From contig RXOD01005035.1 of NCBI GenBank assembly GCA_005223375.1, positions 1 through 16,327 on the forward strand: DNA of 16,327 nucleotides, written 5' to 3'. Numbering within the stretch: the first letter of the stretch is position 1; each line of letters begins with the position of its first letter. The notes under the pieces were generated by a model. The model did no database searches. It saw nothing but the letters and a program-made list of their open reading frames with translations, and was not told the DNA's origin. Positions 1 to 9,348 of this stretch are shown in pieces. This DNA comes from Amoebophrya sp. AT5.2 (lineage: Eukaryota > Sar > Dinophyceae > Syndiniales > Amoebophryaceae). The translations under genes and the position numbers were made by a program.

Positions 1-420
1 TTCGGCCACTACGAGGTGATCGTGACTCCACGCGTCGAGTTTTTCCGCTTTGGTAACGAGTACCGGTTTTCGGCCCAGACGCGGAGTGTAACGGTTCTAA
101 CGATGTCCATGTACAACAAGAATCATAGAGTGCACGGTCAGCCGGTGGATGCGCCAAAAGGGGAGACAGAATACATCGTGGGGGTGACGCGAAAATTTCG
201 TTGCCTGTTTCACGCAGCGGAGGAGGCAGGAGTGAAACAACTATTATTGTGTGACATCGGCTGTGGCGTTTATCAGAACGACCCACAGGAGGTTGGAAGG
301 TGTCTGGGAAGGGTGATGGCAGAATTTCCTTTCGGTAGCGTAAAAGAAGTGGTGGTGAGCGGAGACCGGCGGTTCTTTGAGGCCGCAAACTTGGCACTGC
401 AGAGATTATCGAAGCTGTAG
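1..420 (+). CDS. PARG-like macrodomain protein, C-terminal part (copy 1, partial)
   Basis: The frame is open from the first base to TAG at 418-420, so the gene starts left of the window. The 139 residues visible are the C-terminal half of a DUF2263/TIGR02452-type poly(ADP-ribose) glycohydrolase-like macrodomain. Family landmarks are VIVTPRVEFFR near the start and DIGCGVYQNDP near residue 87, the latter being the macrodomain glycine-rich segment that contacts ADP-ribose. The catalytic GGG...EE segment would lie upstream and is not visible. It aligns without any indel to 11044-11463, with about 28 base and 15 residue differences by hand count (about 93% nucleotide, 89% protein identity). Known members of the family remove or bind ADP-ribose on proteins; activity here is inferred. 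Whether this copy is intact cannot be judged from the visible half. Confidence 0.8.
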   Translation, partial: FGHYEVIVTPRVEFFRFGNEYRFSAQTRSVTVLTMSMYNKNHRVHGQPVDAPKGETEYIVGVTRKFRCLFHAAEEAGVKQLLLCDIGCGVYQNDPQEVGRCLGRVMAEFPFGSVKEVVVSGDRRFFEAANLALQRLSKL

Positions 421-700
421 GGCGAGGGGATTTGTTTATCTTCAATCGGAAAATCTAACTAGTGTTTTCACGTAGAGGCCTGATCTTCATTCTTTCAAAA
501 ACTTGTATTAAACCCTTCTAGGCGCTGACGGGGGCACCGGCACGCTCTCTCGCGCTCTTTGTCCAGTCATTCGTTTCTGCCCCGCGCAGAGAACCACAAT
601 GTGTACGATCAAACCAAACAAACGAATGACTCCGAAACGAATCCAGACAGCCGCATGACTCTATTGGGCATCCTTGCTAATCGCTCACCACCACCCTCTG
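1..700 (+). repeat. Duplicated segment, left copy
   Basis: Bases 1-700 match 11044 to about 11763. The coding part is collinear without gaps. The 3' flank (421-700) stays recognisable but carries several small indels, for example near 436-470, 550 and 655-675. Shared blocks include the stretch around 520-545 and the stretch around 600-655. Similarity stops near 700/11763, where unrelated sequence begins. The left border lies outside the window. This is a segmental gene duplication, not a transposon: no terminal repeats are visible. Confidence 0.88.
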
Positions 701-1900
701 TTTCTAAGATTTTTAAATCAAAACCGCTAGGGTATGGCAGCAGCCTCATTACATTTGAAATCTCGATTCAGAAGCATGTCCACTCATCTGAAAAAAAACC
801 GAACATGAAAAACAACATCTGGCAACATTTGTTGCGGTAAAAGCATAGCATTGTTGCTCGTCGTAGCGGGCGAAGAGACGACAGCCTTTACATAGATTAG
901 AAAATCTCAACCCGCAGAGAAACGTCAGCCTTCGGGTAGCGAGTATTTGCTTAACCGCGTGTTCCGATTGTTCGCTCTGCTTCGCACGCGTCGGGGTTTC
1001 GCTCGGCAGAGGCAGTGCATTCTGTCAAAAGTATTGTCCTCTGCTTGCATGTGCTTTCGTTCATTCCTATTTCTCGTGCTTTTGCATAATCCTCGTTCGT
1101 GCGGCTTCGTCGTGTCTTCTTTTCCTTCTTGATGTGTCGCCATTCCTCGATTGTGCAGGACTAATGCTTCCTTTCTGGATCTCGTTCGGTGTGAAAGATC
1201 AGTTGCTCCACGTCCTCAGCAGCAGCCATAAATATCAAGAAAAGCCGCTTAGTGCAAATCGCAATGATGCTGGTTCAGTCAATGCCCCTTCCCCTTCTTG
1301 TGCCGTCGTGATCAGAAAGTACATTCATCGGGATCGTGTTGTTTTACCATAGACTTTTCATCCCCATTTCTAATTTCGCTACCGGCGACATGGTGCATTG
1401 ATTTGCCGAGTCCTCTCGCAAGGACCAGCTTCGTCACCAGCACCGCCACTGGCATCTCGTCACCGCAACGAACTTAACACAGACGAACAAACAAACAATA
1501 ACAAAGAAACAAACGAACGAACATACATTCCACGCTCGACCTCTGTTGGTTGCTTCGTCCAATCTCTATGTTTGTACATGATAAGGATCTCGTCCTGCAG
1601 TAGTCGTTCTTATGCTGCATGCTTTATAGCACAGATACATCAGCTTCAGGCTCAGCTTTACATAATAGCGTATAGCATCCACAGAACCAGCGCCACCACG
1701 TTCCATAATGATTTCGTCTCATTTTGGTCGCTTGTGATTGTTCTCAGATTGAAGATAGCGTCTCATCTGATTATCAACATCTATTGAAGTTTTTATCCGC
1801 TTCCTCGTCTACCACGGCCCATCAACACATAGCGAAGTCTGTACATACGTTCTCCTAGAATATCGACTCCACTCAGAGCACACGACTCCACCTCCACGAC
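421..1900. other. Spacer without a supported gene
   Basis: Bases 421-700 are the conserved 3' flank of the PARG-like gene. From about 700 to 1900 the sequence is low in coding signal on both strands. The open frames (for example on + at 947-1132 and 1398-1787) have biased, serine- or threonine-rich translations without a recognisable domain. An AAC/AAAC-rich patch lies at about 1479-1520. The last 100 bases are presumably the 5' leader and promoter of the ADP-ribosyltransferase gene, but I recognise no core promoter element. Confidence 0.6.
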
Positions 1901-2618
1901 ATGCTTGCGGTCGAGGCGGAACCTGCGGCGCTCGCTCTCGCGGTTCCTGGCGACATCCGCCGCATACCAGGGGAGGGGCAAGTGACGTCGTACCGACGAA
2001 GCGAACGCCTCGAGAAGGAGAAAAAAGCCGCAAAGTGGAAAGCGAGGAACGACAAAATCGCGAAGGCGATGAAGAGCTTGCGTGAAGCGGACGGATACAA
2101 GGAGTTGTGGCATGCCACAAGAGCAGAATCGGCAGACGCAATCGACGCTTCCAGCAAGAGGCAGCTGCGCCGTGGCAAGACGGGGTGCCGCAGTTTCATC
2201 GTGCAATAACACATCTTCATCTGTAGTGCCACCGGCTTTCGAGAGTGGCTTATGATTATGAAAAATGATCGTTTGTGTCAGGTGGAGAACTCTATATAAT
2301 TAAATTTTTCAATTTACCAATTTTCCCAGGATTGTGGGTGGAGCGATTTACCTCGCGCGCACTATGGAAGAGGCCGAGCACAAGTGCCGCACGCTGAAGA
2401 AAGGTGAGAAAGGCGCGGCATACAAGTGCAAGGTATATCTCGGAAAACAGAAGCAGGTCACTGTAGCAGATCACGATCTCGATTTCTGGCAGTTGTACGA
2501 CGAGGGATGTGACAGTGTAGAGATTCGTGTACCGCCGATAAAGAATCCGGAGTTTGCCATCTACAACTCGGACCAAGCGGAAATCGTGGAACGCCATGAC
2601 TTTGTAAAGCGATACTAA
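1901..2618 (+). CDS. Small PARP-like ADP-ribosyltransferase, two exons
   Basis: Exons are 1901-2184 and 2330-2618, giving 190 residues. The 145-bp intron begins GTGCCG and ends TTTTCCCAG; joining it keeps the frame (phase 2) and creates the core GIVGGAIYLA. Residues 1-65 are charged and helical, rich in Lys, Arg and Glu. The catalytic domain follows, with H71 in LWHAT, Y102 in GGAIYLA and E169 in PEFAIYN. These match the H-Y-E triad of PARP/diphtheria-type ADP-ribosyltransferases, in the compact form where G-G-x-I-Y-x-A is followed by a K-x-K-V-x-L-G strand and a DSVEI strand. Such enzymes move ADP-ribose from NAD+ to proteins or nucleic acids; with no other domain, mono-ADP-ribosylation is the likelier mode (inference). 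The start is the ATG at 1901. It lies between two PARG-like genes, the expected erasers. The target is unknown. Confidence 0.8.
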
Positions 2619-3864
2619 GATGAGACTGAAAAAGCTAAATTGGAACTCAGGTTTAGAAAACCTTCCTTCGGACTACGTCGAAGATACGCAAAGTGACGCA
2701 ATCTCTTCTACGTGCTGCAAGGTGGGCAAATCCATGTGGCCTCAAGTATAGAATCTTTCAAGTTGAACTTCACAATGCTTTCACCTTTAATGCCGGCACA
2801 CGTCTAGCAACGCCTTTTGTTAGCGTTTCCTTTTATTCATGGCATCTGTGTGGTTTGTACTAGTGTACTACTACGCTCAAAAGAAATATCTTAAGACGTA
2901 GGTACTCGTACTTATCTTCATATTGCTTTTGCTCTAGGTATGGGGTCAATCCAGCAGCAACCATTCGTACATTCATTGTAGGATCTTTCTAGATGTTAAC
3001 CACCTCATCCGAAGAGCACCGGCGAAACCTTATTTATTCTTTGAGTACGCTACGGGCGCAATCCATATTCGTGGCACACAGCTTCAACTCGCTGGGGGAA
3101 CGCGTGGCGTAGCACAAGAGAAGACCCATCTATCCTCACCCGCGACTGCTTGGCTCCGATATTTACTCTGATTTTGTGCTGTGGGCGCGGGGCCTTTCGC
3201 GGTCGGCCAAGACGGCCCCTGGCTCCGGATGCAGCGATCGCCACGATCGCGTGGGCCACCGTGGTGTGGTTGATCCAAAATGAAGCTCCATTTTTCCTTC
3301 CACCAGTGAAATCCGGCAGTGATGGAGTCTTGTTCTTTTGGATAAAGGCTGACTCTGAAGAAGCAGATCGAAGACAAAGAGTCAGATGACGACGTCGAAC
3401 GTCAATCCGCAACGGCAACAGGCGGAACTATCAAAAACTAGATCAATGCTGCGAATCCGCCTCGTCGATCAACCTGGATGAAACGAAGCTCGACAGAGCT
3501 TCTTCTGATCAAACCGCCGGATGGAAAGGCATACTCGTGCTGCTGAGATACAAAGAATTGCGCACCAGCACCACGACCACTGGTAGCTTTACTACGATCT
3601 CGATACAACCACGTTCATCAATCTGAATGAATTATACGATCCCAGCTAGGTTGGACGTCTTGATGAACCCGAATCGCGCACAAGCGCAGCCACAGATTCG
3701 AAGTGAGGTACACGATTCCTGGTATGAAAGTCGTACGTCGAAATCCTTGGCTGTTATTGCCTTTGAAGCGGGAGTGAATCGTGAGTGTAACTGTAAGAGT
3801 TGTAAGTGAATGTGAAAGTGACGCAGTGAATTATTTGTGCCTACAAGAAAGGAAACACAAAATT
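2619..3864. other. Spacer without a supported gene, with a GC-rich patch
   Basis: 2619-3050 is AT-leaning and shows nothing recognisable. About 3090-3420 is noticeably more GC-rich and has overlapping open frames on both strands (minus 3050-3418, plus 3150-3389). None gives a family I recognise, and the two strands compete, so I do not call a gene. Two short perfect inverted repeats are present: 3234-3250 (7-bp arms, 3-base loop) and 3485-3502 (7-bp arms, 4-base loop). Both are short enough to be chance. The right end probably holds the 5' leader of the methyltransferase-like gene. Confidence 0.5.
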
Positions 3865-5589
3865 ATGGAGCGCGAATTGCGACGGCTCTTGCGGGAGTCG
3901 GACTCGGTGCGGCCGAATGGGAAAGAAGTTTCTGAAGCGCTGGCGTTCTTCAACGCGGTAAAGCCATTTTTCCCCAAGGTGAAGGTCATTCTCGACGTTT
4001 TGAAAAATGAAAAATTTTGAAATAGCCTGCTTGGCGGCCCGTTGCATTTAGTGCACTAGGCAACTTACGTCCACACCAAGCAAGTGGCGACTCCGACTGA
4101 GACTGACTAGACATCTACTAGAGATGCAGCATCCAAGTCCATGTGAAAAAGTGCAGCGATAGATCCTCCAAGGCTCTTCAGGTGGTCAGTCTAATGGACC
4201 ACAATGAACCGAAGTTCCATGCATTCGCACGTCCACGTGTAGGTGTACTATGTTTTCCCAAGCTATACTACATGACCATGGGTTTCCCATTCCGAATCTT
4301 TTGTTTTTGTAGTGTTCAGCAAGAACATGTTTCTGTTCCTATTCAGGTTCACAGTCTCTTCGTTGTGTTACGAAATTCGTGCTTGCGTATGTTGCTCATG
4401 TTTGTCATGCTCGTGCATCCTCGGGTCTCTTAGAGCCCGAAGCTCTTCGTCATTGCCATTTGAAGCCACCGAGAACAAGAAGTAGTGCACCAAATGGAAC
4501 GGGCCGCCAAGCAGGAGTCTTCATGGTGCGCTTGCCGCCGTGTTTCTCATTCTGCACCGGTCAGTGGAGCGAGCCGTCGTGATTGACCCCTTTGTCGCTC
4601 CAGCGGGGAGGCGCGGGATACTGAAGGCGTGGGGCAGATACTTTCTCCCAGCTGCGAGGACGGAGCAGGGGGATTTGCATTTGAATAAGGGGACGGACGC
4701 GCAAACCTCGCAGGAGCGTCGAGTAGGAGCGGAGGACAATATCTGCGAAGAAGTGTGCGCAGTTGCGGACCGTACTTCAGCCTCAAGAGCAGGGCACCGT
4801 TCCGACGACGTTCTGTCACCTGCAGCCAGCAACCCTTTGTGCCCACTACAGTATCTTCACGAAGACCTGCTTTCTGGCCTGCCGCAGCAATTGGATTTGT
4901 TGCTTCACGGAAGCGAAACACCCAAGGGCAAGAAGGACAATCTGGACGCAGGAGAAGATAATGATGACGACCGCGCGACTACGAGCTCAACGACCTCGTC
5001 TACAACTTCGTCATCTCCTTTCCAGCCACAGGACGTCCTGGTGGTCGCGTGCCACGCTTGCCAGCATCTCAGCGACCAAACGGTGGATATCGCGCAGAGG
5101 TACGGGGTGCACGTTGCCGTGATGCCCTGTTGCCACGCGGACAGAACGCAGGGCCAACGCTGGAAAAACATGGCCAGACACCTCGCCGACGAGCTCGAGG
5201 AGCGGGGGCGGGCGACGAAAGTGAAGGCGCACGTTCTTGACGAAACAGACAAAACAACGCAGAGGCAGACACGACAATCCGCGAGCAACAAAAATTCGGT
5301 GAAGAAGAACGACGCGCTATTCGGCGCGGTGACGGACCTGCTGACGGCTGGCAGGATGCAGGTCGGTGGTGCTGCGGCTGGCGTCCGCTACGACGTGCGC
5401 ATGAAGTTTATATCGCCGAAAATCACTCCGCAGAACCGAATTATCATTGGCGTTAGCGAGCCACTGGAGGCTGCGGATGATGAAATAGAGGAAGCGCAAA
5501 AGGCCCGAGCGCTCGCGGACAAACGGGACCTGGAACGGCGGCAAGTGCAGCTCTCCAAAGCATACAGAGCGGCCCATTCCGGTGGTTGA
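3865..5589 (+). CDS. Class I methyltransferase-like protein, split gene with unresolved intron
   Basis: The likely first exon starts at ATG 3865 and runs to about 3996, ending in a hydrophobic strand VKVILDV. That resembles the first strand leading into SAM-binding motif I. The frame then stops at 4018-4020. The main exon begins somewhere at 4486-4515 and reads HGALAAVFLIL, then VVIDP at 4576-4590, the expected motif I helix and acidic motif II strand. A Ser/Thr/Asp-rich linker follows (about 4920-5025). Next come VVACHACQHLS (5041-5073) and AVMPCCH (5116-5136), and ITPQNRIIIG at 5422-5451. The Cys/His motifs and P-x-N-R motif recall bacterial and protist methyltransferase-like proteins that carry HAC...PCCH; I do not know a substrate. 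A charged C-terminal helix closes the protein at TGA 5587. No donor/acceptor pair I tried joins the two exons in frame and restores a full motif I, so a micro-exon or unusual splice site is possible. Confidence 0.5.
3997..4514 (+). other. Probable intron of the methyltransferase-like gene, borders approximate
   Basis: The frame of the first exon closes soon after a GT at 3997, and the next exon frame becomes meaningful near 4515. The stretch between has stops in all + frames and no recognisable domain. A CAG at 4512-4514 is the best acceptor by position, but its phase does not fit the GT at 3997. An additional very short exon inside this interval would resolve the mismatch; I could not identify it with confidence. 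Confidence 0.4.
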
Positions 5590-6078
5590 AGTAAGGACAG
5601 AAACTCGCTGCTTCTTGAAGCTGAAGATGTCACGATGGATGAACTAGTATGAAGATGAACGGCATTGAACTCCCTACGACGCACACTGATTTGCACCCCC
5701 ATCGCTGAAATTTTGGCCGCGCACAGCAAGGTGCCGCGTGATACAGATCGCTCATGCAGGTGCTCGAACTGGACGCGCCTGACGCCCTCCACATACCGCC
5801 CGCGCGGTAGTGAACCCGTGCTGCTCAGACGCTTATTTCAACTTTCTGCTTCTTGTTCTCCACTGCGGTTTATTGTGACCCGTCCGTGTCTGCAAGTGGA
5901 AGTGCAACTGCATGAAAGACTTTCTAGACCACCATGATTTCAAGAAGACGCACGACTGGAGAATGCCACACTGCATTCTCACGTGCTAGACGAAACTACA
6001 CGAAAGTAGGGAAAGATCTACTTCATCAACACAAGGCAATTATCGTTGCTTCGCTCGTCTAATTCTAAACAAGAAAAG
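5590..6078. other. Spacer between methyltransferase-like and docking-complex genes
   Basis: About 490 bases with no recognisable coding region; the short open frames on both strands have no family signature. It must contain the 3' end of the methyltransferase-like transcript and the 5' leader of the next gene. I see no poly(A) signal of the AATAAA type or clear promoter motif. Confidence 0.5.
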
Positions 6079-8495
6079 ATGCTGCTGACGTCACCGGGAC
6101 TCTCGCGGGGGGTTATGAAGTCGTCGCCGGAGCGGCTGATGCCCTCGACCGAGATAAGGATGGATAATCCGGCAACGGACCGGGTCATGGACAACCAGCT
6201 ACAACGGCTGATGTCCGATATCGACTCCCGAACGCGCTCCTTGGAGCAAAAGCGCGGCTACCTCCGCGACCTGGAAGAGGGCGTCGCGAAGTGCCGACGC
6301 GAATTCGAGAGCAGAAGGAATCGCTATCGAAAACTAAAGCAAGAATACGAAGGAAAGGCAGGGAAAGAGGTAAAAATACCGACGCTGCGACTGTTGAATC
6401 TGTCCATTCATTGATTATTTAGTGCTGCTGCGCATCGGGTTTGTTTCCAGGAGCGCGTAGATGCACACAGCATCCGACTCGAAATCGAACTACGGAAACC
6501 ACGCAGCACGGTCAAGAGCGGCTTTTGGAGACGCTGTTCCAGAAGTTGAATCTTTTGCACCACCAAGACTCGGAGTACGTCACCACGATAACCAAGCTGC
6601 GCATGGACCGAAAAAAGCTGGACACGATCTTCAAGCAGCTGAAGCACGACATCCAAGTGCAGACGAGGGAGGTTTTTAGCACTCATTGTGAACCGGTAGA
6701 AGTACTTACGTAGAAGTGAGAGGCGGCCGCAGACGTGAGGATCCGACTGCTGGAATCCACTGTTCCCTCCCTATTCATTGCCCAACTTCAACAGTTAATC
6801 CGCGCAACGCACGTGCACGAGCAGGCGGAGGGCGAGAAGGAGGAGATGCTTGCGCAGACGAAATCGATCGCACGGCGGATGCACGAGCAGCGCAAGGAAT
6901 TCAAGGAGCTCGTTGATTCCATGAAAGAGGACTACGCGAAGCAGGAACGGATCCAAAAGGCGTTCACCCTGAAGCAAAACAAACTGAACAGCCGCAGCGC
7001 GAGGACCGGAGCGGGCAACACAACTGGCAGAGGTGGCACTTTCGGAGGAGGTCGGAATGCGGGAAGTGGCGGCTTGGCAACAGGTCCCGGAGGCGGTCAC
7101 CAGGGTGTCGCGAACGATGGTGGAGGAAACCATGGGCCAAGTGGAACTGCAGCCCAGCACGGCGGCGACAACGACCACGGAGGAGGTGGGGAGCAGGGGG
7201 CAAACACCGCGCCCTCCCCGACGACGACGGGCCAGAAGCAGTTGCAGCACCTGCTTGGACACCAGCGCGAACCGGCGGCAGAACAGAGTTCCCGACCCGC
7301 GAACTCCCATCAGCACCACAACCACCAGAACCAGCACACGGCGATCATCTCGCCCGAGGAGCGCAAGTTCGACTCGAGCCAGATGTGCCGGAGGATCTTT
7401 CGCACTGCCTTCTTCAACGCGATTCAGCGGCGCAGAATCCGGCAGTACAACAAGAGCATCGAGATTTTCGAGCAGGCGTTCGAAACGATCCGCACGCTGA
7501 CGGGGATCGAAAATCTGGAGGAGATCGTGCGAATATTCACGCAGATGGAGGACAGGTCCTTCTCGCTGCTCACGTACGTGAATACGCTGCACTCGGACAT
7601 CGAGAAACTGGAGGTGGAGAACAAGGCGGCACTGGATCACCTGGGGCAAGGACCCAAAACGGATTTGAGCAGAAAACGCGCGCTTTTGGGAGTGTTGGAG
7701 AATAAAATCGTGCAGGAGGAAAACGTAGTGATGGAAAAAGAAGCAGAAATACAAAAAGGTACTTTATGTCGGTCCTCCTCGTCGTCAAAAAGATGTTGTC
7801 CAACGAACTGCTCATAGTTTCTTTTGTCATCTTGTCTACTTGTCTTGAAGTTGACGAGGCATGATCTCAGGCGCTCAAATCCATTCATTTATCGTGGACG
7901 CCACAACCAGGTGAAGACGTGATCGCAAAGGTGCGGGAGCCGTTGGTGCGGACGGTCGAAGTAATGGGCGGGATGCTGTTTGACATGCTGAAGGCCCCCG
8001 AAGAGCCCCCCTCGTCACCGTCCAACCAACGCCTCACACACGTAATGCAGCTGGCTCCTTCTTAAGTAGTTTTTTGTGGGAGCGGGAAGAAGTAAGTGCC
8101 GATCTTGACAGTCTTGACCGTCATTAACGTGCTCCTCGTACCCTAATAACTGAATCTCAAATGATGTATAATTCTTTCAGGCGCCCGAGAGCACCCTGAT
8201 GGTTCCGATTGACCGCATGAGCGTTCTGGAAAATCCCATCGAGCAGCCAGTGGAGGAGTTACTCAACTTTATCGAGAACAATCTGTTGCACTTCCGCGAC
8301 TACCTCCCGGTGTCCGCTCCCATGCGAATATTGAACAAACCGCACGCAGGAAAAGGGATGCGGAAGCCTGACCTGCCGACGGCGAAAATAGACGACAGTG
8401 ACACGGACGGAGACGAACTGCCACTGACAAGAGCTGAACTAAAGCTGGCGGTGGAGAAAAGCGTCTACGCGAGAAAGAAAAAGCCGAGAGGGTAG
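6079..8495 (+). CDS. Outer dynein arm docking complex subunit 2 (ODA1/DC2, CCDC114/CCDC63 family)
   Basis: Exons are 6079-6369, about 6507-6671 (alternatively from 6451), 6795-7758, 7911-8041 and 8181-8495, giving about 621 residues. The introns have GT...AG borders and consistent phases, except at the start of exon 2. The protein is a long coiled coil. Exon 2 ends with a heptad-rich LRMDRKKLDTIFKQL, matching the conserved LRRER...IYxKLE block of ODA1. Exon 3 ends with the family hallmark around 7494-7610: a TGIENLEEIV segment, then an E-rich, FSLLTYVN segment and DIEKLE. In other eukaryotes this protein forms, with DC1, the adaptor that seats outer dynein arms on the doublet microtubule. Odd features are a Gly/His-rich insertion of about 128 residues (6990-7372) inside the coiled coil and a frame change near 6500. 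The start is the first in-frame ATG. Family assignment is firm; exon 2 start is not. Confidence 0.8.
6370..6506 (+). other. Intron 1 of docking-complex gene, 3' border ambiguous
   Basis: The donor GTAAAA at 6370 follows a phase-0 codon. The acceptor with the best pyrimidine tract is TTTGTTTCCAG ending at 6450, but the frame then closes at 6547-6549, before the conserved coiled coil. Acceptors ending at 6470 or 6506 restore the correct frame. A one-base deletion in the exon or assembly would also explain the mismatch. Confidence 0.5.
6672..6794 (+). other. Intron 2 of docking-complex gene
   Basis: It runs from GTTTTT at 6672 to an acceptor ending CTTCAACAG at 6794. It is phase 0 on both sides (123 bp). 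Removing it joins QTRE to LIRATHVHEQ, which continues the coiled coil without a break. Confidence 0.7.
7759..7910 (+). other. Intron 3 of docking-complex gene
   Basis: The donor is GTACTT at 7759, in phase 1. The acceptor is CACAACCAG ending at 7910 (152 bp). The join gives EIQKGEDVIAKV and keeps the frame through the next exon. Confidence 0.75.
8042..8180 (+). other. Intron 4 of docking-complex gene
   Basis: The donor is GTAATG at 8042, in phase 0. The acceptor is ATTCTTTCAG ending at 8180 (139 bp). Reading through it would stop at TAA 8063-8065. Splicing continues into the last exon, which ends in a basic tail and TAG at 8493-8495. Confidence 0.75.
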
Positions 8496-9043
8496 TGAGA
8501 CTGATACGCGAGCATGAGCACGTTTTATTTTTGTTGCATATACGGTTTACTTCGAGTTCGAGACATCAACCTCCATTAGATAGAAGACGAAAAGGAAAAA
8601 GACTTCGATTCGTGACGCCTAGTACTAGGTAGTAGGAAGTGCGTAAATCCATGATGAGAGAGTGATTCAAGAAAGTCAAAGTGAAAAATGCCGACGTACT
8701 TTCGCCTGCACGAAGAAGGCAAGTGAAAAATATCGAAAAAGGAAGAGCATCACTCAGCATTCGTTTTCGTGCGTCCCTGTGCACAGATTTACTATACTGC
8801 GCTTGCGGAGTGAGCGCCGAGCCAATGACTTCTAATCAATGTAAATGAAGATAATACGCAACGGAGCTGGATCTTGCCCTGACCGAAATCCCAATCGATT
8901 CGGTTTTGTATGCTTCGAGCGAGAGTTTCACTTTGTGCCAAGCAAGATGTGCTCGGCACTGACACCGTCTTTCTGTCGTGCACTTGATCTTTTTACATCT
9001 TGATCAAAAATCAAAAGGAGCTTTACAAGGACCCTCCTCACCC
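8496..9043. other. Spacer without a supported gene
   Basis: About 550 bases after the docking-complex stop codon. The open frames here, all on the minus strand (8566-8784 and 8792-8983), are rich in Ser, Leu and Arg and show no family signature. It probably contains the 3' end of the + gene and the 3' end of the candidate minus-strand gene, making this a convergent junction if the latter is real. Confidence 0.5.
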
Positions 9044-9262
9044 CTACTGAAAACGCAGGGGAGCGCTCATCTTCTTCTGTGGCCACAGTTTCTCAAAGAG
9101 GATCTTGTAGTTCTCCAGTGATGTGTTGTCCGGCGCTGGCTGCATGGGTCCTCATTAATTTGCAGATCTTGAATAGAATAGGTTCTACGTACCCTGTCGC
9201 TGCGCGTTCTCTGCAGATCTTTTTGATTTGATCCAAAGCCGCCTTCGCCAGGAGCAGCAGCA
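9044..9262 (-). CDS. Candidate terminal exons of an unrecognised minus-strand gene
   Basis: Read on the minus strand, 9139 to 9044 encodes PAPDNTSLENYKILFEKLWP and a short basic tail, then stop. Its balanced composition and preference for G/C at third positions look like real coding. Just upstream is a candidate 53-bp intron (9192 to 9140) with a strong GTACGT donor and a CATGCAG acceptor. The exon before it (about 9262 to 9193) is open in two frames. Only the frame reading NQKDLQRTRSDR joins in phase. The other frame (AALDQIKKICRERAA) looks more protein-like but does not join in phase. I do not recognise the protein. Start and upstream exons are not identified; they would overlap the 5' part of the + strand PARG-like gene. 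This is a partial, low-certainty call. Confidence 0.33.
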
Positions 9263-9348
9263 GTGTATATTAATGCATGGCTGATTTCTTTTTCGCAGGC
9301 CGAGGCAGGAGTGAACCTATTTACTCCCGAATATTTGTATTATTTTGA

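Noticed and set aside
1398..1787. Plus-strand open frame of 129 codons
   Set aside because: Its translation includes an Asn/Thr/Glu stretch from a simple AAC repeat and has no domain or codon bias like the real exons.
3485..3502. Short perfect inverted repeat (7-bp arms)
   Set aside because: Arms are too short, with no T-run or conserved context; expected by chance in 16 kb. The same applies to 3234-3250.
4521..5291. Several overlapping frames on both strands across the methyltransferase-like gene
   Set aside because: Only the + frame ending at 5589 contains the paired HAC and PCCH motifs and the DP motif; the rest are shadows.
6795..7754. Long minus-strand open frame (319 codons)
   Set aside because: It lies opposite exon 3 of the docking-complex gene, whose family match on the + strand is clear; the minus translation is Leu/Val/Arg-rich with no family signature.
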